NCBI GenBank assembly: GCA_029260755.1
Contig: JAJDCQ010000121.1
Location: 1 to 38,173 of the forward strand
DNA length: 38,173 nucleotides
Direction: 5' to 3'
DNA from: Planctomycetota bacterium
GTDB lineage: Bacteria; Planctomycetota; J058; JAJDCQ01
The position numbers were made by a program, and so were the translations under genes. The notes under the pieces were generated by a model. That model ran no database searches. It was not told where the DNA came from and saw nothing but the letters and a program-made list of their open reading frames with translations. Shown piece by piece: positions 14,510-23,032 of this stretch. Within the stretch, counting starts at the first letter, position 1. Each line of letters starts with the position of its first letter.

Positions 14510-15645
14510 CTCGAGCCGACGACGGGTCGGCTCGGGCTGCTCGCGTCGAGGACGTCGACCTCGCGCCGCCGCGGCGGCCGCCCCATCAGCTCCTCGAGGA
14601 CGGCGGTCGGCTCGACCTCGCCCTTGAGGACCCGGTGGACGCCTTCGGTGATCGGCATGTCGATGCCGATCTCGCGCGCGTGGGTCGTGACGGCCTCGGC
14701 CGTCCGGATGCCCTCGGCGACCGTCACGCGGCTCTTGAGGATCGATCGGAGCGTCTCGCCCTTCGCGAGGTGAAAGCCGACCCGGTAGTTGCGCGACAGC
14801 TCGCTGCTGCAGGTGACGACGAGGTCGCCGACCCCGGCCAGGCCGAGCATGGTGAGCGGATCGCCGCCGAGCCGCGTCGCGATCCGGGTCATCTCGGCGA
14901 GACCCCGGGTCACCAGCGCCGCCTTGGTGTTCGCGCCGAAGCCCAGGCCGTCGCAGAATCCCGCCGTGATCGCGAAGACGTTCTTGAGCGCGCCGCCGAG
15001 CTCGACGCCGAGGACGTCATGGCTCCCGTACACCCGGAACCGCTTGCTCATGAGCCCCCGCGCGCTCGCCTCGAACACCTCGTCGAAGCGGCTCGCGATC
15101 ACGGTCGCCGTCGGCTGGCCGTCCATGATCTCGGCGGCCAGGTTCGGCCCCGAGAGGACGCCGATCTTCCGGATGCACGTCTCCTGGCGGACGATCTCGC
15201 TCATCCGGGTGAACGTGCGGACCTCGAATCCCTTGGTCGCGCTCACCACCATCTGATCGCCGCGGACGTGGCCGCCGATCTCGACGATCACCTGCCGGAA
15301 GCCCTTGCTCGGGACGGCGACGATGATGAGATCGGCGTCGGCGACGGTCGCCTTGAGGTCGGCGAGCGGCTCGAGCCCGGCGTGGAGCGGGACGTCGCCG
15401 GTGTAGCCCGCGTTCTTCCCGGTCTCGGCGATCTCGCGACAGACCTCGCCCCGCCGACACCACAGGCGCGCGGACCCGGTCGCCTGGGCGGCGAGGTGGG
15501 CGAGGGTCGTCCCCCAGGCGCCGGCGCCCAGGACGCCGACCCGCGGCGCCGGTCGGTTCGAGACGTCGACCTCCGCCGGGTCCAGGGCCGGCGACGGCGC
15601 GGGCGGGCCGGCCTCGGGCTTGCTCTTGCTCTTGCTCGTGCTCAT
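14506..15645 (-). CDS. gpsA: Glycerol-3-phosphate dehydrogenase [NAD(P)+]
   Basis: A 379-residue enzyme reducing dihydroxyacetone phosphate to sn-glycerol 3-phosphate with NAD(P)H, for phospholipid synthesis. The Rossmann loop VGVLGAGAWGTTLA is at about 36-49. ADLIIVAVPSKGFR, SGPNLAAEI, GGALKNVFAI (with the catalytic lysine) and NTKAALVTRGLAEM are all canonical, as is GLAGVGDLVVTCSSELSRNY. It is about 40 residues longer than usual because of a low-complexity N-terminal extension (SKSKSKPEAGPP...) and a variable tail. ATG 15645 has GGAGG eight bases upstream and overlaps the acyltransferase stop by ATGA, so the two are coupled and catalyse successive steps. The stop codon falls in a palindrome. 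Confidence 0.96.
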   Translation of the reverse strand: MSTSKSKSKPEAGPPAPSPALDPAEVDVSNRPAPRVGVLGAGAWGTTLAHLAAQATGSARLWCRRGEVCREIAETGKNAGYTGDVPLHAGLEPLADLKATVADADLIIVAVPSKGFRQVIVEIGGHVRGDQMVVSATKGFEVRTFTRMSEIVRQETCIRKIGVLSGPNLAAEIMDGQPTATVIASRFDEVFEASARGLMSKRFRVYGSHDVLGVELGGALKNVFAITAGFCDGLGFGANTKAALVTRGLAEMTRIATRLGGDPLTMLGLAGVGDLVVTCSSELSRNYRVGFHLAKGETLRSILKSRVTVAEGIRTAEAVTTHAREIGIDMPITEGVHRVLKGEVEPTAVLEELMGRPPRRREVDVLDASSPSRPVVGSS

Positions 15646-17486
15646 GGCCGCGCCTCCCCCGGATCGGAGGTGGGGCTGGTCGCGGGGCTGGCGGCCGGGC
15701 CGCCGGCGCGGCTGGCGGCCGGGAGCCGTCCGCTCGAGCCCGCGCCGTTGCCACCACCGTTTCCGCCGTTGCCCGGCGGCGCTCCGACGCCTCGACCGGC
15801 CTCGTGGGTGACCACGATCGGCTGGTCGCGCTCGTCGCGCTCGAGGCCGTAGCCCACGAGGCGGTTGTGGTAGTAGTAGAGGAGCTGCATGTGCTGCGGA
15901 TAGATCCGGTCGCCGCGGCGCTTGAGGACCGGGCGGCTGTGGTAGGTGCCGAACGCCCGGAGCGCCCGGTCGGCGACCGTCGCCCCGTCGGATGCATCGA
16001 GCCGTCCGTCGACCTGGATCCGGTCGGCCGCCGCGAGCCCGCGGATCCGCTCGAGGAGCCGGTCCATCTCGCGGTGGACCTCGGGGAGCGACAGCCCGCC
16101 CTCCTCGCCGTCGTCGTCGCCGCGCACCCACGCCCAGAACCCGGTCGGCGCGCGGTCCTCCTCGACCCGGAGGAGGCGGTAGAGGTCGAGCCCGGGGTTG
16201 CGCCGCGCGAGCATCCGGAACGCGCAGAACGCGAGCATGTGGGTCGAGTGGACGACGTTCTCCCGCGCGAACGCGGCCGAGAGCGACGCCCCGAGCTCGC
16301 GGGTGTACTCGGCGTCGCGCTGGGGGAGCTCGGCCGGCTTCCCATCGACGAGGACGTAGCGGACCGGGTCGATCACCCGCCCCTTCGGATCGAGGCTGCG
16401 GCCCTCGGCGTCGACGCGGTTGCCGAACGGGTCGAGCGGCCGTCCGATCCGGACGGTGATGTGCATGCTCATGCTGAGGACGTTCTGGACGAACGAGAGC
16501 CAGCGCCGCGGCTGCGAGAACTCGTCGTCCTCGATGATGAAGCGCGCCTTGCCCGACTCCTCGAGGTGGTCCTCGATGAGGTTCTCCGCCTCGAGGACGA
16601 GGGGGAACGCGAGGGTGCACGGGAAGATGTAGACGTTCGGCCGCCGCGCGTTGGCCGCGAGGTTGTTGACGTAGGCGCGCAGGCCGCAGCCGAGGAGGCC
16701 GAGCTTGAGCTTCTGCTCGACGGTGCCGTCGCGGCTGCGGGTGCCGCCGGGGAAGAAGAGGTTGTCGTAGCCGAGCTCGATCGTGAGGGTCGCGTACTCC
16801 TTGAGCACCTGCTTGTAGAGCGGCGCCTGCTTCTTCCGGTCGACCTTGTAGGCGCCGAGGTTGTTCATGAAGAACGACATCATCGGGTTCTTGAACAGGT
16901 TCAACCCGGCGCCGTAGATGAAGGGCGGCAGCCCCATCGAGTGGAGCGCCCAGCCGATCACGATCGAGTCGAGGTTGCTGACGTGGGTCGGCGCGAGGAT
17001 CACCGTGCCGCGATCGTGGAGGCGCCGGAGGGTGTCGACCTCGCCCCGGATCATCACCCGCTCGGTCAGGCTCGGCAGCCCGGGGAAGTTCTGGAGGAAC
17101 AGCCGCGGGCTCGCCGCGTTGAAGATCACGCCCATCCCGACGGGCAGGACGCTCGTCGCCAGGTTGTAGACCCACGGGTTGAAGTTGCCGGTCACCTCGG
17201 CCGCGAAGCGCGCGATGACCTCGGCCAGCATCGTGCGACGCTCGTCGACGCCGGCCGAGCCGAGGCGCGCGTTGATGCGGCGCCAGAAGCTCCGGTCGCT
17301 GGCGACGTCCCCGTCGGCGTCGCGCCGGGCGAGGCGGAGCCGCTCGAGGTAGGCCGTCTCCTCGAGGGTCTGCTCGATCGGGTCCCGGGCGCCGGACGCC
17401 GACGCGCGCTCGGACTCGGCGACCGCACGATCGACGATGCGCCGGACGATCTCGACGCCGGCTCGTTCGCGGTCGCAGGGTCGCAT
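15642..17486 (-). CDS. PlsB-like glycerol-3-phosphate acyltransferase
   Basis: A 614-residue acyltransferase of the PlsB/PlsC superfamily, probably acylating glycerol 3-phosphate to lysophosphatidate at the inner membrane face. Motif I is APTHVSNLDS (His near 168, the HxxxxD pair), followed by a glycerophosphate-contact region around GAGLNLFKNP and motif III FFPGGTRSRDG (about 244-254), where the usual FPEGTRS has G for E. Its length is between PlsC (about 250) and E. coli PlsB (about 800). The last 45 residues are Gly/Pro/Ala-rich. ATG 17486 follows GGGAGG and lies 13 bases after the PLP enzyme stop. The stop overlaps gpsA. Naming it plsB outright is uncertain because substrate preference is not visible. 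Confidence 0.88.
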   Translation of the reverse strand: MRPCDRERAGVEIVRRIVDRAVAESERASASGARDPIEQTLEETAYLERLRLARRDADGDVASDRSFWRRINARLGSAGVDERRTMLAEVIARFAAEVTGNFNPWVYNLATSVLPVGMGVIFNAASPRLFLQNFPGLPSLTERVMIRGEVDTLRRLHDRGTVILAPTHVSNLDSIVIGWALHSMGLPPFIYGAGLNLFKNPMMSFFMNNLGAYKVDRKKQAPLYKQVLKEYATLTIELGYDNLFFPGGTRSRDGTVEQKLKLGLLGCGLRAYVNNLAANARRPNVYIFPCTLAFPLVLEAENLIEDHLEESGKARFIIEDDEFSQPRRWLSFVQNVLSMSMHITVRIGRPLDPFGNRVDAEGRSLDPKGRVIDPVRYVLVDGKPAELPQRDAEYTRELGASLSAAFARENVVHSTHMLAFCAFRMLARRNPGLDLYRLLRVEEDRAPTGFWAWVRGDDDGEEGGLSLPEVHREMDRLLERIRGLAAADRIQVDGRLDASDGATVADRALRAFGTYHSRPVLKRRGDRIYPQHMQLLYYYHNRLVGYGLERDERDQPIVVTHEAGRGVGAPPGNGGNGGGNGAGSSGRLPAASRAGGPAASPATSPTSDPGEARP

Positions 17487-17499
17487 GGCCCGGCCTCCC

Positions 17500-18924
17500 T
17501 CAGCCCGCCGCCGGCGACGGGGCGGAGGGGACGCCGGCGGGCCGGATCGCGCGGATGGCGGCGTCGACGACGCGCACCCGCGCGCGCTGCGCCTCCCAGA
17601 ACTCGTCGCTGCCGAGCGCGTCGAGCTCCTCGACGCTCTTGCCCTGCTGCTCGACCCAGGTGAAGTACTTCTGGTTGTGCCAGCGTCGCTGCACGGCCGG
17701 GCTTCCCTCGAGGACCCAGTCGGTTCGCTGGCGATGGAAGATGTCGAGCCGTCGCAGGGCGGCCTCGCGCGTCTGGGGGCCCTCCTCGCGGGTGAGCTTC
17801 TGCAGGACCGAGGGGTAGCGATCGAACCCGTCGGTGGCGACCGTCACGACGAGGTCCCTGGGGCCGAGGCCGAGCCAGCGGGCGGTCTTGATCGCGCCGA
17901 GGAGGTTACAGATCCCGGAGACGCCGAAGATCCCGGCCAGGCCGGCGGCGCGGTCGGGATCGAGGCCGGTCTCGGCGGCCAGCACCTCGGCGCCCTCCTG
18001 CACGAGCTGGAGGCCGCGGAGGCAGTCCAGCTCGTCGATGCAGCACAGGAGGTCCATCGCGAGGACGTTGTGGATCCAGGTGACGTGCTTGTCGCCGATC
18101 CCCTCGATCCGGTGCGACCCGAAGCCGACGTCGTAGAGGGTCGGGCACTGGACGGGCTCGAGGCCGACGGTCGCCGCGCCGGGGAACTGGGTCTTCACCC
18201 GATCGGCGGCGGCGATCGTGCCCGCGCTGCCCATCGCGGAGACGAACGCCGAGACGCCGTTCTCGCCGATCCCGCGCGAGGCGAGCCAGCGGCCGAGCTC
18301 GCAGACGGCGGAGCCGGTCACCTCGTAGTGGAAGCGGTAGTTCGCGAACTCGGAGAACTGCTCGATGATCCGGTTCTTCGGGTCGCCGCGGAGCTCGTTG
18401 ACCTTGTCGAAGATCTCCTTGACGTTGCTCTCGCTCCCGGGCGTCTTGATGCACTCGCCGCCGTAGGACGCGATCTTCTCGTAGCGCTCGGCGCTCATGT
18501 CCTCGGGCATCACGACGACGCTGCGGTAGCCCATCCGGGGGCCGACCCACGCGCCGCCGATCCCGAAGTTGCCGGTCGAGGGGCAGATCAGGTCGTGCTC
18601 GCCGGGGCGGCACTCGCCCTCGATCTGCTTCTCGACGACGATCGAGTAGGCCGGGCCGACCTTGTGGCTGCCGGTCGGGTAGCGCCGGCCCGTGAGCATC
18701 GCGATCTGGCAGGCCTGGCCGTGCAGCTCCTGCGGAACGACGACGTGCGCGATCGTCCCGTCGGGCTCGTGCCAGCCGAGGTCGAAGAGGCAGACCGGAT
18801 CGAGCGGGGCGCTCTTGCGAGCCTCGAGGGCGGCGGCGCGGACCGCGGGGTCGATGCGCGTCGGGTCGCGCATCTCCTCGTACGTCGGGCCGTAGATGAG
18901 GGCGGGGGCGTCGTTCTGGCCCAT
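17500..18924 (-). CDS. PLP-dependent cysteine synthase-family enzyme
   Basis: A 474-residue fold-type II PLP enzyme. YPTGSHKVGPAYSIV (about 86-100) holds the lysine that forms the Schiff base, and CPSTGNFGIGGAWVGPRMGY (about 125-144) is the SxxGN phosphate or substrate-binding loop. VVVMPEDMSAERYEKIASYG and SAMGSAGTIAAADRVK follow the cysteine synthase/cystathionine beta-synthase plan. At 474 residues it is longer than CysK (about 310), with an N-terminal 80-residue extension and a helical C-terminal tail, typical of an uncharacterised 'PLP-dependent cysteine synthase family' group rather than CysK itself. Start MGQND at 18924 is preferred; the longer reading upstream is not protein-like. It heads the plsB-gpsA cluster with a short gap, but no pathway link is obvious. 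Confidence 0.85.
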   Translation of the reverse strand: MGQNDAPALIYGPTYEEMRDPTRIDPAVRAAALEARKSAPLDPVCLFDLGWHEPDGTIAHVVVPQELHGQACQIAMLTGRRYPTGSHKVGPAYSIVVEKQIEGECRPGEHDLICPSTGNFGIGGAWVGPRMGYRSVVVMPEDMSAERYEKIASYGGECIKTPGSESNVKEIFDKVNELRGDPKNRIIEQFSEFANYRFHYEVTGSAVCELGRWLASRGIGENGVSAFVSAMGSAGTIAAADRVKTQFPGAATVGLEPVQCPTLYDVGFGSHRIEGIGDKHVTWIHNVLAMDLLCCIDELDCLRGLQLVQEGAEVLAAETGLDPDRAAGLAGIFGVSGICNLLGAIKTARWLGLGPRDLVVTVATDGFDRYPSVLQKLTREEGPQTREAALRRLDIFHRQRTDWVLEGSPAVQRRWHNQKYFTWVEQQGKSVEELDALGSDEFWEAQRARVRVVDAAIRAIRPAGVPSAPSPAAG

Positions 18925-19041
18925 GGGGTCTCTCGATCTCCGTTTCGTCGCAACCGGCGGGTGCGAGTCATGATAGGCCCCCCACGAGGGGAGCACAAGG
19001 CGCCCCGTCGGCCGGCGACTCGACGGTCGGGGAGGGACGGA

Positions 19042-19047
19042 TAGGAT
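19042..19047 (+). promoter_or_regulatory. Candidate -10 element TAGGAT
   Basis: TAGGAT lies 52 bases before the ATG at 19099 in the divergent gap between the PLP enzyme and the alpha/beta hydrolase. The leader then contains a good GAGGAGG site. No clear -35 box. Confidence 0.3.
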
Positions 19048-19098
19048 GCTCGGGCGAAGCCGCCAGTCCCCGGCGAGGCTTCTCCCGAGGAGGCCCCG

Positions 19099-19923
19099 AT
19101 GTCCGAGTCGAACGCGCCGAGCCCGCTCTACGACCACGAGGTCGTCTCCGCGGCCTACTTCTTCGGGCGACCGACGAGCCCGCTACCCGAGGACGACCAC
19201 GCCGAGCGCGTGCCGCTTCGCCTCGAGGACGGGACCGAGATCGCCGCCTGGCGGCTGCGGGTCACGCCGGGGAAGCCGAGGCCGGTCCTGCTCTACCTCT
19301 ACGGCAACGGCGAGACGGCGTCCGACCAGCTCATGCACTGGCCGGCGTGGGCGGGGGAGGCGGGCCTCGACCTCCTCCTCGTCGACTACCCCGGCTACGG
19401 GGCAAGCGGAGGAAGGGCCACGTTCGGCGGCTGCGCCGAGGCGGCCCGGGTCGCGCTCGCGCACCTCCTCGCCCGGCCCGCCGACGACGTCGCGAGCGTC
19501 ATCGTGGCGGGACGGAGCGCCGGCTCGATCTTCGCGATCGACGCGGCCGCCGCCCACGCGGACGAGAAACGGGTCGCCGCCGTGCTCCTCGAGAGCGGGA
19601 TCGCCGAGCTCACCGGTCGCCTCGCCGACCGCGCCCCGTGGGCCGAGCTCGGCCTCGACCGGGAGCGCCTCATCGAGGAGGTCGCCCGCGACTTCGATCA
19701 CGCGGCGAAGCTCGCCACCCTCCGCTGCCCGGTGCTCGTGCTCCACACCCGCCACGACGGGATCGTCCCCGTCGAGCACGGCGAGAGGCTCGCCGCGTTC
19801 GCCGGCGACCGGCTGCATCGCCTGGTGCTCTTCGAGAACGGCGACCACAACTCGATCCAGCTCATCAACGAAGGCGGCTACCGCGAGGCGCTCGCCGAGC
19901 TCGTCGAGAGGGTGACCGGGTAG
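19099..19923 (+). CDS. Alpha/beta hydrolase
   Basis: A 274-residue serine hydrolase without signal peptide. The oxyanion strand is VLLYLYGNGETASD (about 56-69), DYPGYGASGG follows (about 96-105), the nucleophile elbow is VAGRSAGSIF (Ser near 138), the acid is in LHTRHDGIVP (Asp near 218), and the base is in NGDHNSI (His near 252), so the triad is complete. The arrangement resembles the ABHD17/Bem46-like group, some of which are thioesterases; the substrate is unknown. GAGGAGG eight bases before the ATG makes the start secure. It stands alone between a divergent and a convergent gap, so context gives no hint. Confidence 0.9.
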   Translation: MSESNAPSPLYDHEVVSAAYFFGRPTSPLPEDDHAERVPLRLEDGTEIAAWRLRVTPGKPRPVLLYLYGNGETASDQLMHWPAWAGEAGLDLLLVDYPGYGASGGRATFGGCAEAARVALAHLLARPADDVASVIVAGRSAGSIFAIDAAAAHADEKRVAAVLLESGIAELTGRLADRAPWAELGLDRERLIEEVARDFDHAAKLATLRCPVLVLHTRHDGIVPVEHGERLAAFAGDRLHRLVLFENGDHNSIQLINEGGYREALAELVERVTG

Positions 19924-19973
19924 CTCCGCGTCGCTAGCCATCAAACTGGCTCGGGTGACCGCGGACCCACCGG

Positions 19974-20026
19974 CTTCGCCTTCGGCGAAGAGGATGAAAC
20001 CACGGAGACACGGAGGGCACGGAGGA
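19974..20026 (+). repeat. CACGGAGACACGGAGG repeat, copy B
   Basis: Nearly identical to copy A at 10760-10812: the CTTCGCC/GGCGAAG mini-hairpin, GAGGATG, then CCACGGAGACACGGAGGGCA. It lies in the convergent gap between the alpha/beta hydrolase and the TPR-like gene. Confidence 0.85.
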
Positions 20027-20068
20027 CTCCGGGAGAAAGACGCGACCAGCTCAGCCCGGGTTGGGTGG

Positions 20069-20119
20069 CTTCGCCTCCGCCGAGGGGATGAGACGACGGA
20101 GGCACCGAGGCACGGAGGA
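20069..20119 (+). repeat. CACGGAGACACGGAGG repeat, diverged copy C
   Basis: A decayed copy in the same orientation as copy B. CTTCGCCTCCGCCGAGG replaces the mini-hairpin and ACGGAGGCACCGAGGCACGG replaces the core. Confidence 0.7.
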
Positions 20120-20168
20120 GCCTCGGAGGAGATCGGGGTCTTCGACCGCGCGGCGCGTCCTCGGTGAA

Positions 20169-20221
20169 TTCTCCGTGTTCTCTGTGCCTCCGTGGTGACA
20201 TCCTGCTCGCCGAAGGCGAGC
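20169..20221 (-). repeat. CACGGAGACACGGAGG repeat, inverted copy D
   Basis: The reverse complement reads CTCGCCTTCGGCGAG, CAGGATGTCACCACGGAGGC, then ACAGAGAACACGGAGAATTC. With copy B it forms a long inverted pair spanning nearly the whole 336-bp convergent gap. Outside them, CTAGCCA (19934-19940) and its inverted partner TGGCTAG (about 20257-20263) mark the outer edges, as in a small non-autonomous element. Nothing else is seen in this gap. Confidence 0.8.
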
Positions 20222-20259
20222 CCATCGGCACTGAACGAGCTTGATAGCCCCTGCTCTGG

Positions 20260-21195
20260 CTAGGTACCACGGCGCTCCGAGACCGCCTGGGCGTCGACCC
20301 GGAGCCGGTCGAATCGGGTGTCGCCTTCGATCCGCGACGCCGCCGGGAGGCCGTGGTCCTCGGTGACCGCTCGCAGGAACGTCACGACCGCCTCGCGATG
20401 GAGCTCGCGGCGCGCCACGTCGGGGACGTCGGGCTCGGTCGCGAGCAGCTCGAGGCGCTTCGCCTCGATCAGCAACGCGAAGCGCATCGCCGGCGCGATC
20501 GCGCGGGCCCGTTCGAGCGCGTCCTTCGCCTCGTCGAACCACGCCTCGCGCCGCTCGGGTCCGACGCGCCGCACCTCATCGAGGCAGAGGTCGGCGAGGA
20601 GCACCCAGCCCGCCGCGCGCTCCGGAGCGGCCTCGACGCAGGCGCGCGCGTCGGGGAGCGGGCCGTCGACGCCGGCCGGGAGCCGACCGAGGTCCTGGCC
20701 CCAGAGGATGAGGAGCGAGCGGACGAGGAGCCGTTCGGCGGTCCCGATCCCGAAGAGGACGCCGAGGTCGTCGAGGCCCATGAGCAGCCGGTCGATCCCC
20801 TCGGCCGCGTAGGCCGACGCCTGGCTCTCGTCGTAGAGGGCGGCGAGCCAGTCGGGGTCGAGCATCACCCCGCGGGCGATCTCGACGAGCCCGTCGACCG
20901 GGTCGTCCCGGAGCTGGCCGCACACGACCCACGCCTCGGCCAGGTTCGGATCGAGGACGGTGGCCTGCTCGGCCAGGGTCGCCGCCGCCTCGCCGCCGCC
21001 GTCGGTGAGCTGCCGCTTCGCCTCATCGAGCGCCCACCGCGCCCGCAGCATCGGCAGCACGACGAAGGCGCCGACCCAGATCGCCCCGACGACGAGCGAG
21101 GCGCCGAACAGCACGATCCGGAAGCGTCGGAGGCGCACGCGGCGGCGCCGCTCCTCGGGATCGGGGACGTTCTCGGGCTCGGATGGGCTGGTCAT
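20260..21195 (-). CDS. Membrane-anchored TPR-like hypothetical protein
   Basis: A 311-residue protein with a cytoplasmic basic N-terminus (EERRRRVRLRRFR), one membrane span at about 28-50 (IVLFGASLVVGAIWVGAFVV) and a helical remainder presumably outside the cytoplasm. Helix pairs around ALDEAKRQLTDGGGEAAATL, then AWVVCGQLRDDPVDGLVEIA, and AGWVLLADLCLDEVRRVG look like degenerate TPRs; no catalytic motif is present. I do not recognise an exact family. It is the last gene of the ftsH-led minus-strand cluster, 83 bp after the BtaA-like gene. A scaffold role is only a guess from the fold. The last codons overlap the edge of a repeat region. Confidence 0.7.
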   Translation of the reverse strand: MTSPSEPENVPDPEERRRRVRLRRFRIVLFGASLVVGAIWVGAFVVLPMLRARWALDEAKRQLTDGGGEAAATLAEQATVLDPNLAEAWVVCGQLRDDPVDGLVEIARGVMLDPDWLAALYDESQASAYAAEGIDRLLMGLDDLGVLFGIGTAERLLVRSLLILWGQDLGRLPAGVDGPLPDARACVEAAPERAAGWVLLADLCLDEVRRVGPERREAWFDEAKDALERARAIAPAMRFALLIEAKRLELLATEPDVPDVARRELHREAVVTFLRAVTEDHGLPAASRIEGDTRFDRLRVDAQAVSERRGT

Positions 21196-21278
21196 GATCG
21201 TCGTGGCTTCCGGCGATCAGACGATGACGAACCGCCCCCGTTGCATGCAATCGGCCCCGCAGCGGACGATCGCCGCTG

Positions 21279-22391
21279 CTACCCCTTGATCGTCTCGATC
21301 TCGAGCCGGCCCCAGACGAAGCTTCGTTCGGTGGGCAGCAGCTCGGCGGCTCGGGCGGGGTCGTTCTCGAGGAGGTCGTCGACGGCGCTCGGGTGCTCTC
21401 TCGGGACGAGGAGGTTTCGGTAGACCATCTTCCCCCCGGGCCGCCCGGCCTTCACGAAGGCCCGGAGGAGCTCCTCGTAGGCCTCGGCGCTCATCCACTC
21501 GAAGATGTCGGAGAGGTAGAACTTCGAGAACGCTCCGTCGCAGTCGGGGAGCAGCCCCTCGATCGCGTCGTTGACGAGGCGGACGCGGTCGACGTTGTCG
21601 CGGAGGAGCTCGAAGTGCCGCTCCTCGAGGTAGAGGGGGAGCCGATCACGGCTGGCGTAGTTGCCGCGGAGGATGTACTCGGCGAACGCGTTGCTCCGGA
21701 CCGGGATTCCGCAGAAGCAGTGGCGGGCACGCTCGAGGAAGGTCGCGCCGACGCTGGCGACGTCGACGTACTTGAAGAACGCCGGGTCGCGCCCGAGCTT
21801 GCCCAGGAGCGTCTTGCCGAAGAAGACCTTGAAGAGCCCGCGCCAGACGGCGCTGTTCCAGATGTTGTCGTAGAAGTGGCGCTGCTCCTCGAGGCTCTCC
21901 AGCGCGAGGAACCGGTTGATGGTCCCGCGGTCGTGCACGAGCGGCAGGACGTAGCTCCGGAAGATCCGGAAGTAGTTCTCGAATCGCCCGATGTGGATCA
22001 CGCCCCGGCCGATGAGACCCGGCTCGCCGTCCCAGTAGCCTCGGGCGGTCTCCGAGAGATGCGGTCGCAGGCGAGGGTAGAGGGCGCGGCGCTCGGCGGC
22101 GGTGAGCGGATCGACGCCGAGGAACCCGAGGAGCTCGTCGTAGGAGAGCGCCTTGAACCCCGCCATCTTGAGCTCGACGAGGCAGATCTGGGTCAGGCTG
22201 AAGTCGATCCCGGTCATCGACCTCGGGTTGGCCGTCAGCAGCCCGAGGACGTTGTCGCCGCTCGCGGCGATGGCGAGGACGTCGTCTTGCGGCCCGATCT
22301 CGAGGGCGGCCAGGTCGACGAGCGGATCCTCCCAGGACTGGCTGTAGAGGATCCGCTGGAAGACGGGCTGGACGCGGATCTCGCTGCGCAT
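21279..22391 (-). CDS. BtaA-like DUF3419 protein (AdoMet-dependent aminocarboxypropyl transferase family)
   Basis: A 370-residue DUF3419 protein. BtaA of this family moves the 3-amino-3-carboxypropyl group of S-adenosylmethionine to diacylglycerol, the first step in betaine-lipid (DGTS) synthesis. ILYSQSWEDPLVDLAALEI (about 16-34) is the family's entry motif; DDVLAIAASGDNVLGLL (about 38-54) is the AdoMet loop; GIDFSLTQICLVELKMAGF follows. The C-terminal half has KFYLSDIFEWMSAEAYEELL and GGKMVYRNLL, also typical. ATG 22391 is preferred over a GTG nine bases upstream because AAGGTGG precedes it at good spacing. No BtaB-like N-methyltransferase lies nearby, so the final lipid product, or even this exact activity, is unproven. 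Confidence 0.85.
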   Translation of the reverse strand: MRSEIRVQPVFQRILYSQSWEDPLVDLAALEIGPQDDVLAIAASGDNVLGLLTANPRSMTGIDFSLTQICLVELKMAGFKALSYDELLGFLGVDPLTAAERRALYPRLRPHLSETARGYWDGEPGLIGRGVIHIGRFENYFRIFRSYVLPLVHDRGTINRFLALESLEEQRHFYDNIWNSAVWRGLFKVFFGKTLLGKLGRDPAFFKYVDVASVGATFLERARHCFCGIPVRSNAFAEYILRGNYASRDRLPLYLEERHFELLRDNVDRVRLVNDAIEGLLPDCDGAFSKFYLSDIFEWMSAEAYEELLRAFVKAGRPGGKMVYRNLLVPREHPSAVDDLLENDPARAAELLPTERSFVWGRLEIETIKG

Positions 22392-22436
22392 GGTCGCCAC
22401 CTTAGCAACCGCGAGCGGAGCGCCGCCACCTGCCCG

Positions 22437-23024
22437 TCAGGCACCTCCGAACGCCGCCGGATCGCCCCTGCCGAGGGCCGCCCGGCAGCGCCCGGCGACC
22501 TCGCCCGCGACGTCGCCCTGGAGCTCGCCCCGGGCGAGCCGCTCGCCGATCTCGAACGCCATCGCCTCGAGCGGGCTCGCCCGGTACCCGTGCTCGAGCA
22601 GGCCGAGGGCGTAGGCCACCAGGAACCCCTCGCGTCCGAGGGTGCGCCACTGGACGACGTGGACGAGCTCGTGAATGAAGAGGGCGGGATCGTCGGCGCG
22701 CGCGCGACGGACGAAGAACGTGTCGCCGTAGGTGACGCCGTCGGCCGCCATCCCCTCGAACGCGTCGAGGTGGGGGAGCCCCGGCGGAAACCCGAGCCGG
22801 GAGAGCGGCGGCAGGGGCACCCGATCGACCGGGACGACGCGGGCGGCGGCGAGGAGGTCGTCGGGGAAGCGGGCCCGGGCCGCCGCGCCGGCGCCGGGCA
22901 CGTCGAGCACCGGGACGGCCGCGTCGGCGTGCGCCGCGACCGTCTCGTCGATCCAGCCGAGGACCGGAGGGAGGGCCAGGCCGATCAGGCGGACGAGGTC
23001 GGGCAGCGGCGGCACCTTGGGCAC
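22437..23024 (-). CDS. Putative HExxH zinc metallopeptidase
   Basis: A 195-residue protein with a zincin motif FIHELVHVVQW (His118, Glu119, His122), followed about 35 residues later by SPLEAMAFEIGERLA, whose glutamate fits a third zinc ligand in an HExxH...E arrangement. HELVHVVQ resembles DUF4157-like metallopeptidases, but the rest is unlike them and I would not name a family. The N-terminus has a mildly hydrophobic stretch (LVRLIGLALPPVLGWI) that is a weak signal or helix; export is uncertain. It lies eight bases after the SDR gene stop and 45 before the BtaA-like gene, within the ftsH cluster. The substrate is unknown. Confidence 0.75.
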   Translation of the reverse strand: MPKVPPLPDLVRLIGLALPPVLGWIDETVAAHADAAVPVLDVPGAGAAARARFPDDLLAAARVVPVDRVPLPPLSRLGFPPGLPHLDAFEGMAADGVTYGDTFFVRRARADDPALFIHELVHVVQWRTLGREGFLVAYALGLLEHGYRASPLEAMAFEIGERLARGELQGDVAGEVAGRCRAALGRGDPAAFGGA

Positions 23025-23032
23025 GCCGACGC

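Noticed and set aside
15804..17663. 619-codon plus-strand frame
   Set aside because: Antisense to the plsB-like gene, which has catalytic motifs and a good ribosome site.
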